Assembly (NCBI GenBank): GCA_030581615.1
Contig: JAKTTT010000056.1
Coordinates: 1 to 64,000 of the forward strand
Source: Alloascoidea africana
Taxonomy: Eukaryota > Ascomycota > Alloascoideomycetes > Alloascoideales > Alloascoideaceae
Reading direction: 5' to 3'
DNA: 64,000 nucleotides
A program made the position numbers and the translations under genes. Numbering within the stretch: the first letter of the stretch is position 1; the number at the start of each line of letters is the position of its first letter. Below are positions 20,810-30,714 of the stretch, one piece after another. The notes beneath the pieces are model-generated. The model was not told where the DNA came from. It made no database searches and was given only the letters and a program-made list of their open reading frames with translations.

Positions 20810-23491
20810 ATGTATAGAACGAAAATAACCCATTCCTCAACCGCTATGCGCAGGCTGGTGAACTGGCGTGCCTCAAGGCTCGTCATGTTGAGATCTCCAC
20901 TGAGATCGTCTACAATCGCTTTGCGCCAGTTTACTACTCGTCAACCATGCTTGTTTCAAAATGGATTAGTTAGGGCCAAATCGATCAACTCGAAGAACAA
21001 TAAAGACCACAATGATGATGATGAAACAGAAAAGGGGATGCGAAGGTTTTCATTCGCTGATTTTTTTATGCCAAAAGTGTCCGAGATTGAGCACATGCCA
21101 AAGGAGATTCTTCAGTTTTCTTACATGAAATACACAATGAGAGCTCTACAGATATCCGAAAATGAAGCGGATCGCAAACTTGGACATGATCTTCTTTTAA
21201 ATGTCTCTGATTATGCTGGTGACTTTGATAAATTTGATCGCACTATTTCAGAATACTATGAAAAGCGAATAAAGACGGAGTCTGGACAATCCGAAGAGAA
21301 CTATACAGTGGTAACAAGCAATGGGAGGACACTATTGATTCCATTGCTGGAATCGACCGATGATCCCGAAGGGATGCGCCGCACAAGGATCTTACTAAAA
21401 GCCCTGACTCAAGAAAAGATGAAGAGGAATCTTTTTCATCCATCGGTTTACGCCTCTCGGGATCGACAAGACGATTCGGCCAAGTCGAGTGAAAGCCCCA
21501 GTTCTAAGACGGAATCAAAATCTGATGCGAATTCTGAATCGGAGCCAAGGCAAAATAAACAAAAAGATCCGAAAAAGGAGGGAGATGTCAAGGTTATCGT
21601 GGTAAAGCTGCAACCTTGGATGGTTTACTTGACCTTTGGTGCTATTTTCTATAGTATTCATCTGTTACTGTCACGGGTTGAAGATAAAGAGGTTTCCTGG
21701 CAGGAGTTCCGATCCCAAATCTTGGACAAAGGTCTTGCAGAGAAAATAACAGTTGTCAACAAGACTGTTGCTCGTGTTACCCTTAAGGATAGTAGCCAAG
21801 GTGGCGTTTATTTTGCTCTTGGGTCTGTGGATTCATTTGAGCGCAAACTCAAAGAAGCTCAAGACGAAAATGGTACTCCGTCCGACTATAGAGTGCCGGT
21901 TAGCTATTCACAAGAAGGAAGCTTGATGGGGACCCTGTTTCAGATCCTCCCCACGATAATCCTCATTGGCGGACTCATTTACATAACTAGGATGTCTGCG
22001 GGTGGAGCTGGCGGCCTTGGAGGGAATGGAATTTTCAACGTTGGCAAGAGCAAAGCGAAAAAATTCAACCAGGAAACAGATGTCAAAGTTGCATTCAAAG
22101 ATGTGGCAGGCATGCAAGAAGCAAAAGAAGAAGTGATGGAGTTTGTCAGTTTCTTGAAGGACCCTGAAAAATACGAAAAACTAGGAGCGAAAATTCCTAG
22201 AGGCGCAGTGCTGTCTGGTCCTCCTGGAACTGGAAAAACTTTGTTAGCAAAGGCAACTGCTGGAGAAGCAGGTGTTCCCTTCTATTCAGTCTCTGGTTCA
22301 GAGTTTGTTGAGATGTTTGTAGGTGTTGGTGCTAGCAGAGTTCGGGACCTGTTCAAAACGGCTCGACAGAATGCGCCCAGTATTGTATTCGTTGATGAGA
22401 TTGATGCTATAGGAAAGGCCAGGAGTAAAGGTGGTTTTGGAGGCGGGGGCAACGATGAGAGAGAAACCACTTTGAACCAATTACTTGTTGAGATGGACGG
22501 TTTCCAGTCTTCGGACCATGTAGTTGTTCTTGCAGGCACAAACAGACCAGATGTTTTGGATCCAGCCTTAATGAGGCCAGGGAGATTTGACCGTCATATT
22601 GCCATTGATAATCCAGATGTTGAGGGGCGTAAAGAGATCTTTGCAGTCCATCTAAGAAGGATAACCTTAAAAGGCGATGCGAAGGACTATGAAGGGCGAC
22701 TGGCGACTTTAACTCCGGGATTTTCAGGCGCTGACATTGCAAATTGTTGTAATGAGGCTGCTTTAATCGCAGCACGATTCGGTGATGATAGTGTAGAACT
22801 GAAGCATTTCGAGCAAGCTATTGAAAGAGTCATTGGGGGACTGGAAAAGAAATCCAAAGTGTTATCCTTAGAAGAAAAGCGCGTGGTTGCTTATCACGAA
22901 GCTGGACATGCAATCTGCGGTTGGTTCTTGCAGTTTGCCGACCCATTGCTCAAGGTATCCATAGTTCCAAGAGGACAAGGAGCTCTGGGCTATGCTCAGT
23001 ATTTACCTCCAGATATTTACCTTCTCAGTGTTCAGCAGTTGACAGACAAGATGACAATGGCATTGGGTGGCCGTGTATCTGAGGAGATTCACTTTTCGTC
23101 AGTTACAAGCGGCGCAAGCGATGACTTCAAGAAGGTAACCAAAATGGCCACTGCAATGGTGACAAACTTGGGCATGAGTGAGAAGATTGGTCTTGTGAAT
23201 TTTGATCAAAGTCAAGAACAATCATTGACAAAACCATTCAGTGAAGCAACTGCTTCACAAATCGATGAAGAGGTTAAAAGAATAGTTGATAGCGCATACA
23301 CTAGGTGTAAGGATCTGCTACTGGAAAAGAAGGAACAGGTAGGTCTCGTTGCAGAAGAACTTCTCTCAAAAGAGGTAATTACAAGGGAAGATATGATCAG
23401 GATTTTGGGAAAGCGTCCTTTTATAGAGAAAAATGACGCGTTTGAAAAATATTTTAACGAGGCAGGAGAGGCCCCCGAAGACAAAGTTTAA
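20810..23491 (+). CDS. AFG3: Mitochondrial m-AAA protease subunit, Afg3-like
   Basis: An ATP-dependent zinc metalloprotease of the inner membrane, active on the matrix side in protein quality control and processing. The 893-residue frame has a basic presequence, two membrane segments (about 271-289 and 374-395), a Walker A GPPGTGKT near 470, a Walker [11 protein letters not shown] near 525, the arginine-finger region RPGRFDRHI, and the zinc site HEAGH at 696-700. C-terminal wording ([31 protein letters not shown]) is closer to Afg3 than to Yta12, though parts ([12 protein letters not shown]) resemble both. Length exceeds S. cerevisiae Afg3 (761) because of a charged spacer at about 215-265. 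A second ATG at 20846 ([10 protein letters not shown]) is an equally plausible start. Confidence 0.93.
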   Translation: MYRTKITHSSTAMRRLVNWRASRLVMLRSPLRSSTIALRQFTTRQPCLFQNGLVRAKSINSKNNKDHNDDDETEKGMRRFSFADFFMPKVSEIEHMPKEILQFSYMKYTMRALQISENEADRKLGHDLLLNVSDYAGDFDKFDRTISEYYEKRIKTESGQSEENYTVVTSNGRTLLIPLLESTDDPEGMRRTRILLKALTQEKMKRNLFHPSVYASRDRQDDSAKSSESPSSKTESKSDANSESEPRQNKQKDPKKEGDVKVIVVKLQPWMVYLTFGAIFYSIHLLLSRVEDKEVSWQEFRSQILDKGLAEKITVVNKTVARVTLKDSSQGGVYFALGSVDSFERKLKEAQDENGTPSDYRVPVSYSQEGSLMGTLFQILPTIILIGGLIYITRMSAGGAGGLGGNGIFNVGKSKAKKFNQETDVKVAFKDVAGMQEAKEEVMEFVSFLKDPEKYEKLGAKIPRGAVLSGPPGTGKTLLAKATAGEAGVPFYSVSGSEFVEMFVGVGASRVRDLFKTARQNAPSIVFVDEIDAIGKARSKGGFGGGGNDERETTLNQLLVEMDGFQSSDHVVVLAGTNRPDVLDPALMRPGRFDRHIAIDNPDVEGRKEIFAVHLRRITLKGDAKDYEGRLATLTPGFSGADIANCCNEAALIAARFGDDSVELKHFEQAIERVIGGLEKKSKVLSLEEKRVVAYHEAGHAICGWFLQFADPLLKVSIVPRGQGALGYAQYLPPDIYLLSVQQLTDKMTMALGGRVSEEIHFSSVTSGASDDFKKVTKMATAMVTNLGMSEKIGLVNFDQSQEQSLTKPFSEATASQIDEEVKRIVDSAYTRCKDLLLEKKEQVGLVAEELLSKEVITREDMIRILGKRPFIEKNDAFEKYFNEAGEAPEDKV

Positions 23492-23618
23492 AATTCTGTG
23501 CTTATCCTTTATGTATTTATTTTATTGCATTGTAGATAATTCACCACTTTTCAGAAATGCTTTAGGCGATCACTTTATGTTTTGTTAACTGTGCAAATCA
23601 ATGGTACAAATTAGCTTG

Positions 23619-25907
23619 TTATTTGAACCATTTTTCTTCCATATCAATAAATTCGGTCTCCTTTTCTCTCCTAACTTTTACAATAGTTGGAACCATGAAA
23701 GACAATATTCCACCCCAATTCCAATTCAATTTCACTATTTTGATCTTGTGTAAACCCTCTTTCAAAGAAATGCCAGCATCGCTATTGGGGAAAGGTCTCT
23801 CTTTAGTGACATTGGCTGCGTTTATAACTACATGGACATCATCAACGATAATCTCTGCGGGAGAGGAAAAATAGTAGACATCGTCCGATGGAGCTATCAT
23901 GTATCCCTCGGCAACGTATGATACAAAGTCATCATTAGTCCAATCAGCAAGATAATCAACATAAGGGATATCCTCAGGCTTGCTAACCTGGAAGGTTCTA
24001 AAAGGACTTTGATCTTCCAATTCATCAATAGACTTGAAAATGCCTTGAAAAGCAGAAACGAAAATTCCGGGTTTGACACTATTTGGGTCTATTGCGTTTT
24101 TGAGCTCTTGTTTTGTGATAAAAATTGTACGAGATGGGCCGAGTATCTCATTCTGCACCATGGATCGTATTGTCAGCTTTAATGATTCGTAGAATGAAAG
24201 GGACGAGCCCAAAACATAAACATAAGATGAAGATATAGGCTCTGTTCCGTCGGTTGTATACACAATTTTATCAACTGGGTCGGTTGTGTCAAACTGAAGT
24301 TCGACCTTGTTTTGATAAAATACAATGTTGTTACAAGATGGATACCCGACTTGCTCTGGCAAAGGAATATGAAACTCTACATTGCGATATCCAAGTCTTG
24401 TTCGTATGCTTTCATTGATGGCTTTCAAGAAGAGGCTGTAATTCTTTGAAATGGGGTCTGTCCACGAAAGTTCAGCAAGAGCCATCATTCTTGGATAATA
24501 ATCAGTTTCCACATCGGATGGTATGTAACACAGCTCAGTCCAATCGCATACTTGTGCACCTTTGATGTGATGTTTAAACTCTGGCTTGATTTTGGATGGA
24601 ACTGGATCATAATGGTACACATTTTTCAACAAAAGTTTCTCTCTTTTCCTTGGTAGAATATGTTCATCACCTTGGAAGCGATCCATATAGAGATACTCTT
24701 GTGGCGCCATAACGACATCATGGCCCATGTTACATGCTTCAATTCCTCCTTCTTCTCCTCGCCAGGACATTACCGTAGCTGAAGGTGCTAGCCCACCTTC
24801 AAGAATTTCATCCCAACCAATCAACTTTTTATTCTTTGAAGCCAAAAACTTTTCAATCCTTTTTACAAAGTAACTCTGTAGCTTTTCCTCCTTTGTGTGG
24901 CCAGAATTGTCGAACCCAAGCTCTTGGATTCTTTTCTGACACAGTAGGCATGCTTCCCAACGTTTCTTGGGGCATTCATCTCCTCCAATATGAATGTAGG
25001 GTGATTCGAAAATTCGAGCAACCTCATCGAGAACGTCTTCTAAAAACTCAAAAACTTTATCGTTTCCCGCACAGTACACGTCGTTTACAATGCCCCAGTA
25101 GTTTACCACTTCAAGTTCTTCCCCAGTGCACGATAGCCACGGATAGGCAGCAATTGCTGCTGCCGCATGCCCAGGGAGCTCTATTTCAGGAATCACTTCT
25201 ATAAACCTCTCTTTTGCATATTGAATAACCTCTTTTATCTGATCCTGTGTGTAGAAAAATGGGCCATATATCGACCCATCCCACTCTCTGCGAACAGACC
25301 CGATTTCTGTCAATTTAGGGTACTTTTTGATCTCAATCCGCCACCCTTGGTCCTCTGTAAGATGCCAATGAAAATAGCATAGCTTCAGAGAGGCCATCAC
25401 GTCAAGTTGCTTTTTTATAAAGTCAACAGTGCTGAAGTGTCGGCAAACATCTAGGTGGACTCCACGATAGGGAAATCTAGGTGCATCAAAAATCTCAACA
25501 CAAGGAATCGTCCAATTTTTGTTTGTATTATAAGAGTGTTTGGTAGGTGATTCAATTTCAGGAGGTAGAAGCTGGTAAATGGTTTGCAATCCATAGAAAA
25601 TGCCCCTTGAAGAGCTGGCGCTCAATTGTATGCGCGTGGGGTCGACCTTTAAACTATATCCTTCCTTTTCCGTAATTGGATCATCAAGATTAAAACTGAT
25701 GTAGCTTTCAAGTTCTGTTTTCACTGTCTGGCTGTCAACAGTTTCGCAGGTTGGCTGTTGCAAGTCAAGCTTCCTTGCGAAATCCACCACAACTGGAAAC
25801 AAGCGCTTGTCTTTTACTACAAGTACAGTTTTGTCTGACAAAATGAACTGCCCGTCAGCTCCTAGCTCAATTTTGTTGGGCCTAGGAATCACTTTAATGT
25901 CAGGCAT
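23619..25907 (-). CDS. GH20 beta-N-acetylhexosaminidase of bacterial type
   Basis: A 762-residue glycoside hydrolase family 20 enzyme that should release terminal GlcNAc/GalNAc. Order: GH20b-like N-terminal domain (1-140, with YSLKV and GIFYGLQTIYQLLP), catalytic barrel (about 145-500) with FPYRGVHLDVCRHF, YFHWHLTEDQGWRIE, PEIELPGHAAAAIAAYPWL, the catalytic pair D310-E311 in IHIGGDEC, and GWDEILEGGLAPSATVMSWR. Then follow a chitobiase-C/Fn3-like piece and a PA14-like C-terminal domain (about 620-750). Layout and wording resemble Bacteroidetes enzymes, not secreted fungal NagA or Hex1. No signal peptide or intron is seen. S. cerevisiae has no GH20, so horizontal transfer from bacteria is likely. 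An intracellular or non-classically exported enzyme is implied. Confidence 0.92.
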   Translation of the reverse strand: MPDIKVIPRPNKIELGADGQFILSDKTVLVVKDKRLFPVVVDFARKLDLQQPTCETVDSQTVKTELESYISFNLDDPITEKEGYSLKVDPTRIQLSASSSRGIFYGLQTIYQLLPPEIESPTKHSYNTNKNWTIPCVEIFDAPRFPYRGVHLDVCRHFSTVDFIKKQLDVMASLKLCYFHWHLTEDQGWRIEIKKYPKLTEIGSVRREWDGSIYGPFFYTQDQIKEVIQYAKERFIEVIPEIELPGHAAAAIAAYPWLSCTGEELEVVNYWGIVNDVYCAGNDKVFEFLEDVLDEVARIFESPYIHIGGDECPKKRWEACLLCQKRIQELGFDNSGHTKEEKLQSYFVKRIEKFLASKNKKLIGWDEILEGGLAPSATVMSWRGEEGGIEACNMGHDVVMAPQEYLYMDRFQGDEHILPRKREKLLLKNVYHYDPVPSKIKPEFKHHIKGAQVCDWTELCYIPSDVETDYYPRMMALAELSWTDPISKNYSLFLKAINESIRTRLGYRNVEFHIPLPEQVGYPSCNNIVFYQNKVELQFDTTDPVDKIVYTTDGTEPISSSYVYVLGSSLSFYESLKLTIRSMVQNEILGPSRTIFITKQELKNAIDPNSVKPGIFVSAFQGIFKSIDELEDQSPFRTFQVSKPEDIPYVDYLADWTNDDFVSYVAEGYMIAPSDDVYYFSSPAEIIVDDVHVVINAANVTKERPFPNSDAGISLKEGLHKIKIVKLNWNWGGILSFMVPTIVKVRREKETEFIDMEEKWFK

Positions 25908-26102
25908 TTTGAGCAGTTAAGCGCTGTGAAATTGAAAGGAGAAGAGTGTGGGGGAGCATTAGGTCCATGTGACCTCAACTTTATCAGCTTCGGCCCATTT
26001 TTTGAATCAAACCTACATTATCCAATCCATGATTCATTGGAGATATGACTAAAGAAAGAAATGCTTTGATGCTACTACACTACATTACACTATCAGCTAG
26101 TC

Positions 26103-28433
26103 TTAGGCCTTCGTCCTTTTCGGGTTTCCTCTGCTTAGCAGCAGATCAAGATCCACCTTTTCAGTTTTGTTCGTTATATTCGATTCTCCATCATTTGATG
26201 CGTTGTCTGTGGTTCTAGTCTTTCGTTTGATTTCCACCTTCTCAATCTTAAACAAATCAATCATCTTTTGCAAGGCCTTTTGGGTTTGGTGAGTGCGTAG
26301 CAGCTCATTAGGTGGGTATTGGTAACGTCTCATCGGCTTTGTGAAATCCGGTATTACATCTGGCAAAGGGTTTTTCAAAAGAAATTGGCCAAGCGGAGAC
26401 TGTTCGGAAGCTAAAGATTTGTGGTCTCCAAAATCCAGACTCTTCATTACCACTGACTTTAACACATGGTTCACTCGATGGATCATCGGATTATACTGTT
26501 CGTCATGCGGTAGGAAAGATTTTAGTTGCTCTTCATCATCTTCATCAGTTGTTCCATCTTTGCTGAGAATCGTGACATTCTCTGTCGCATTTCGAGGCTG
26601 GAACAGATCATGCAAAAAAAGGGAGGAAGGAGCGAGGGGGTCATCTTCATCATCGCCGTCATCATCATCTAGAGTAAGCTCATCCACATAATCTTTCATA
26701 GATGAAATCATATCATCATCTGGCAGAAACCTATGCAATTTTCCGTCTTTCTTACTGATATCAACGCCTGAAGTGTTCACGACCGTATCCAATTGAGGGA
26801 AGCTACAAAGCTTTTCATCTTCCGCAAACGGTAGATCGACCATCATTAGTTGGTCTCCTTCTGCTACATTAGGGCATAGCATGACGATCCGTGGTGTATC
26901 CTTTCGCACAAACCTGCCAAGAGCCAACATTTGTAACTCTTCCAAAGCATGGACAAAACTTGAGAACCCCAACACTGCGCTTTTATTTCCTCTCTCTGCA
27001 ATTACAAACCTGGATTCTCCCATTAAAAGCCAAGGCTTCTTGAGATAAAGTTCACTAGGAAAGAATCCCAAAAGCTCAAGTTTTGGGTCGTTATCGTACT
27101 TCAGAAATTGTTCCAAAGATGGATCACAATTAACAGAGTCTCCACCAAACAAAAACCCTCTTTCGAGGTCCTCAAGTTCAACAGGTACTTTTTCATCCTC
27201 ATCTTCATCTTCATCCTCGTCCTCGACCTTGACCTTGACCTTGACACTTTGATCTTTATCCTCTTTGGACTTTCCTTTAACATAGTACTCGCTAAAAAAC
27301 TTGACAGGTTGAAGACCAACTTTATTTAGAACTGTAGAATCATGTTCAAGCTTTTCAGCACTGTGATTATCTGGGGAGATTTGAGTTGTTGATGAAGCTT
27401 TTGGTGGAGCAGCAGGCTTTATAGCAGGAAAAACCTCTATCGAAATGGATATGTGTTCTGGGACCAGATTGTTATCATTGTCGATTGGGTTTCCCAAAGT
27501 CATTTGGCCCTTAAAAGACCGTACTGGCTTGACCGTTTTAAGCTTACGGGGAGAACTGAGATACTCATCCGCGTAGTAATTATTGTAATTTATTAGTCGA
27601 AATTTTTGAGTTCCACTCTGAACATCGGTAGAATCGTTAAAGTACTTGAAAAACTCTAGCCACTTGGATTGATTTATCGCTTTTAAGGAAGTCTCTTCAA
27701 AATCTCCAGAAGCAATAGCAGCCAAATCCGTGAAATCAATACCGACAACAGTTACATTAATGCCATACTCTACCAGCGCCTTGTAGTAATACTTCATTTT
27801 AGATTTGTAAGTTGACCACCTCTCTTCAGCCTTGCCATTTGTGACAATGACTATGTTTTTGGTATATTTTTTCCGCTCAGTGTACAATCTTATCATATCG
27901 ATGGCTACGCCAAGGCCACCAATCGTGGACCCGCTTGTGGATGTTGCTGGACTCGCGGTCAACTTGGTTTTGATTGTATGGAAGAGTCTTGATACATGTT
28001 TCAGTAGGGGCTGCTCAACCGTTTGAAAGCTCTCCACATTAGACCATTCTGACTGCTCAGTTTTGTGATGAAAAGTCTCTATGCCGTAGAATTAGCAAAA
28101 CCAGATCATAGAGAGAGGTAAATTCAGTTGTAAGACATACCTTCCGAATGAGCTCCAAGCACTCCTACATGATCGCTTTTACGGCCCACCAATACCTAAA
28201 TAAACAATGTCAGCTTGTGGCAAGAATAACCTATCGTGTTCTAGTTCATGCTCACCTTATCCAAAAGCACATCATAGACATAATTCATCCCAAACTCGAG
28301 GTCTGTGATATCCCTCCCAGAGTTTCTCTCTGCCATTGAAGCAGCCACATCTATCACAAACACAGTAACCTGCTGCCGATTAGTGAATTCAACAAGTACA
28401 GAAAAACAGTTGGCGTACCTCTTTATCGGCCAT
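26103..28433 (-). CDS. YKU80: Ku80 DNA end-binding subunit (four exons)
   Basis: The Ku70/Ku80 ring binds DNA ends for non-homologous joining and protects telomeres. Exons are 28433-28419 (MADKE), 28369-28256 (VTVFVIDVAASMAERN... von Willebrand A start), 28195-28141 and 28078-26103. Introns are 49, 60 and 62 nt with gtacgc/gtgagc/gtatgt donors. The joined frame encodes 719 residues. After the vWA domain comes an acidic DEDEDED insert, then the Ku core (ERGFLFGG, FLKYDNDPKLELLGF, RFVIAERGNKSAVLGFSSFV, RFVRKDTPRIVMLCP) and a C-terminal arm with a basic end. It is longer than S. cerevisiae Yku80 (629) because of acidic inserts. MTC2 lies 146 bases upstream on the same strand. Confidence 0.94.
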
Positions 28434-28579
28434 TTTGCGGTTCCAATCGCGGGCAACACGTACGCGACGGCTGTTTTTATACACGGGGGATGGAGTTGGT
28501 CGAAAATACGCGAAACACCACGTTCCTCCCACCACCAGTCCAGGAAACACGCCCACGCCCTACAAATCTTTCATACCTG

Positions 28580-29628
28580 CTATACTGGAGGTGTTATCCT
28601 ATTAATTACATCTTCGATGATTAAATCTGCATTCCATTTCTTTAGCATCTCTCCCACAAGGTCCACATCACTGCCCCAGGCCACCGAGTTTTCCTCATTC
28701 GCGCTGGCAAACTTGCACTTGAGCGGGAACAGCTTTTTGGCAGTCAATTGAACAAGAGTAGGAGTAGCAAAATTGTAGTTGAGTAGAACACAGAGATAAC
28801 GAAGCAAAGTCTCAAACTCCCTCGCCACTGACGGAGCAATTCCTCCTGCTACTGCTCTGTGAAGCCGTAGGAAAACAATAATGTCTTGCATGTACCGCTT
28901 GACTTCGGGTGTGATCTTCACCTCCCTGGCCAGTCTTCGCATCTCTGCAAACTCAGAAGCTATTTTGAAGCTCGGGACCTTTGTCGTTGATGCCATTGGC
29001 GATCCTGGCACGATATCGTGCGAAACAACGCAATGGGGCTGTCTGAATAGAAGCTGGTCTTGCTAAACGATGGTAAATGGTCAGCTCCGAAAGAACAAAA
29101 CGGTGAAGAGCTCATACCAGATATGGAAACAACTCGATTTCTAATCCGTTGTTATTCTCAACAACTATTACCATCATAAACAAGTCTTCAGGCGTTTCGA
29201 AATCCACATTATCTAGTGTAACTTTCTTATATCTCAACACCTGGAGGCAGAGGTTAGCGGGATCCCCTGAAACACATGTTTAGGTCCAGGACGCTTACCT
29301 CTAAGAGCGATGCCTGTATGTGGATTGAGGCCTTTTCAAGGCCAGAAACCACTACAAACCGCCGGAGCCGGCCATTTGAGTAGATCATGTTTTCATATAG
29401 CTGCCTTGATGTTGTCACTGATGTGCAAACTATCGACAGCGCTTCTTGAATGCCCCATAATCTTCTTGCGATCTTAATGAGGTCATGCCGAGTTTGCACG
29501 GATGAAGTCGAAGAAATGAGTAAATGACTATGGCTGGCAGCGCATATGAACAGAGCGGTATAGATATCGTTATCAAAATTGATGCCTGTCTTCCTTTTCA
29601 CTTGCTCCAGTTTGGTTTCCAGGTCCAT
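28580..29628 (-). CDS. MTC2: Mtc2-like protein, maintenance of telomere capping (three exons)
   Basis: Exons are 29628-29299 (MDLETKLEQVKRKTG...), 29240-29118 (VLRYKKVTLDNVDFETPEDL...) and 29062-28580 (QDQLLFRQPHCVVSHDIVPG...). Introns of 58 nt (gtaagc, gctaac, ctccag) and 55 nt (gtatga, gctgac, tttag) both lie between codons. The joined protein has 311 residues (349 in S. cerevisiae). The C-terminal part, with VKRYMQDIIVFLRLHRA, VGEMLKKW and the terminal PPV, matches Mtc2 in order and in its end. The family resembles the helical part of MoxR/RavA-type ATPases; no Walker motifs are seen. It was named from a synthetic interaction with cdc13-1 and its molecular role is unknown. Confidence 0.8.
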
Positions 29629-30714
29629 AGCTGTGGGAATGGTCTCAATTGCAGGCTAGGTGAAGGAAATGTTTAGTCCCAACCCTCCACCACTGCCGCC
29701 ATCTCCCCATCACAAAGGATAGATCAACAGTAGCCGCTTTCGATTGATCTCCCTCAATTCTCGAAAGAATATGGTCCTATTTTTGGTACTGACTGGTTCT
29801 TCGACTGCACTAATATGACCCGTTGTTCACGGAAGCATTGAACCTGTTTAGATCCGAAGATCCAGGGACTTCACAGCCAGAACCGTCACAAACTGCCCAC
29901 TTCACAAAATATCCCGTCCCTTGCTACTATAAGTTCTGCCCTGGTCATCAGATATGAGCCTCTCAAAGCTGTTTAGATGCCTGGGTGACATCATTTTGGC
30001 TGTTTCGTTTTTCATTCTCAAATACCGACTCTGCACTTGGTTGACGTTATCGGGATCACGCAATGTCAACACTGCTCACTTTACCATGATTGTCAGCGCA
30101 ATTGTTCTCCCGGGAACAATGTTTAACCTCGGCATTAATGTACTATTCTTTTTTCGTTCGGGGAGGCTGTTTTCTTAATTCCGTGGTATCTTTTCAAGCC
30201 CTTTATGTCCACTAGTAGAAACGAAGAATACCAAACAGCCACAAACATGTCAATTAAAACAGCGACATTATTTCTGGGCTTTGAGTTATAGCTTTTGATA
30301 GCGACACTCAGAGTTTTAAAGTTTCGGAAGAAATCTACTGTTTTTCAGTTTTTGATTTTGTTAGGGATGTGATGGACCCTTCACTACTCCAACCGTCTCC
30401 CTTCTGAACTCAAAAAAAAAATTAAAAAGCTGATTTATTCACTTCGTTGACATAATCTCGATAGCAGTTTCACATGTTAATGTCCAAATCCCTCAGCTTA
30501 TCTCTCGTGATTAAATCTATTTCTTGCACTTTGATTACGAGCTTCGGACCGTGATGTTTTCAATTAAAGATCGATATATAACAGGTAGAGGCGGCTTGAA
30601 GATTGGTGTGTCTTGGTCAAGCTTTTAAAAGAACTATACCGTTAATTTTGTCCTAATTTCTATTTATTCCGCTCTTTAACAACAGCACGGTTTTAATTTT
30701 CTTTTCTTGTTTTC
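29629..30714. other. Divergent promoter region MTC2 / ABC pump 1
   Basis: About 1.1 kb of upstream DNA for both genes. A TATA-like CGATATATAACAGG lies near 30571-30584, about 140 bases before the pump start. A 74-codon hydrophobic frame at 29954-30178 (MSLSKLFRCLGDIILAVSFF...) has no recognised relative and is not called. I found no clear PDRE (TCCRYGGA). Confidence 0.4.

Noticed and set aside
29954-30178. 74-codon hydrophobic frame in the ABC pump 1 promoter
   Set aside because: No recognised family, weak start context and no other support; could be revisited with RNA data.
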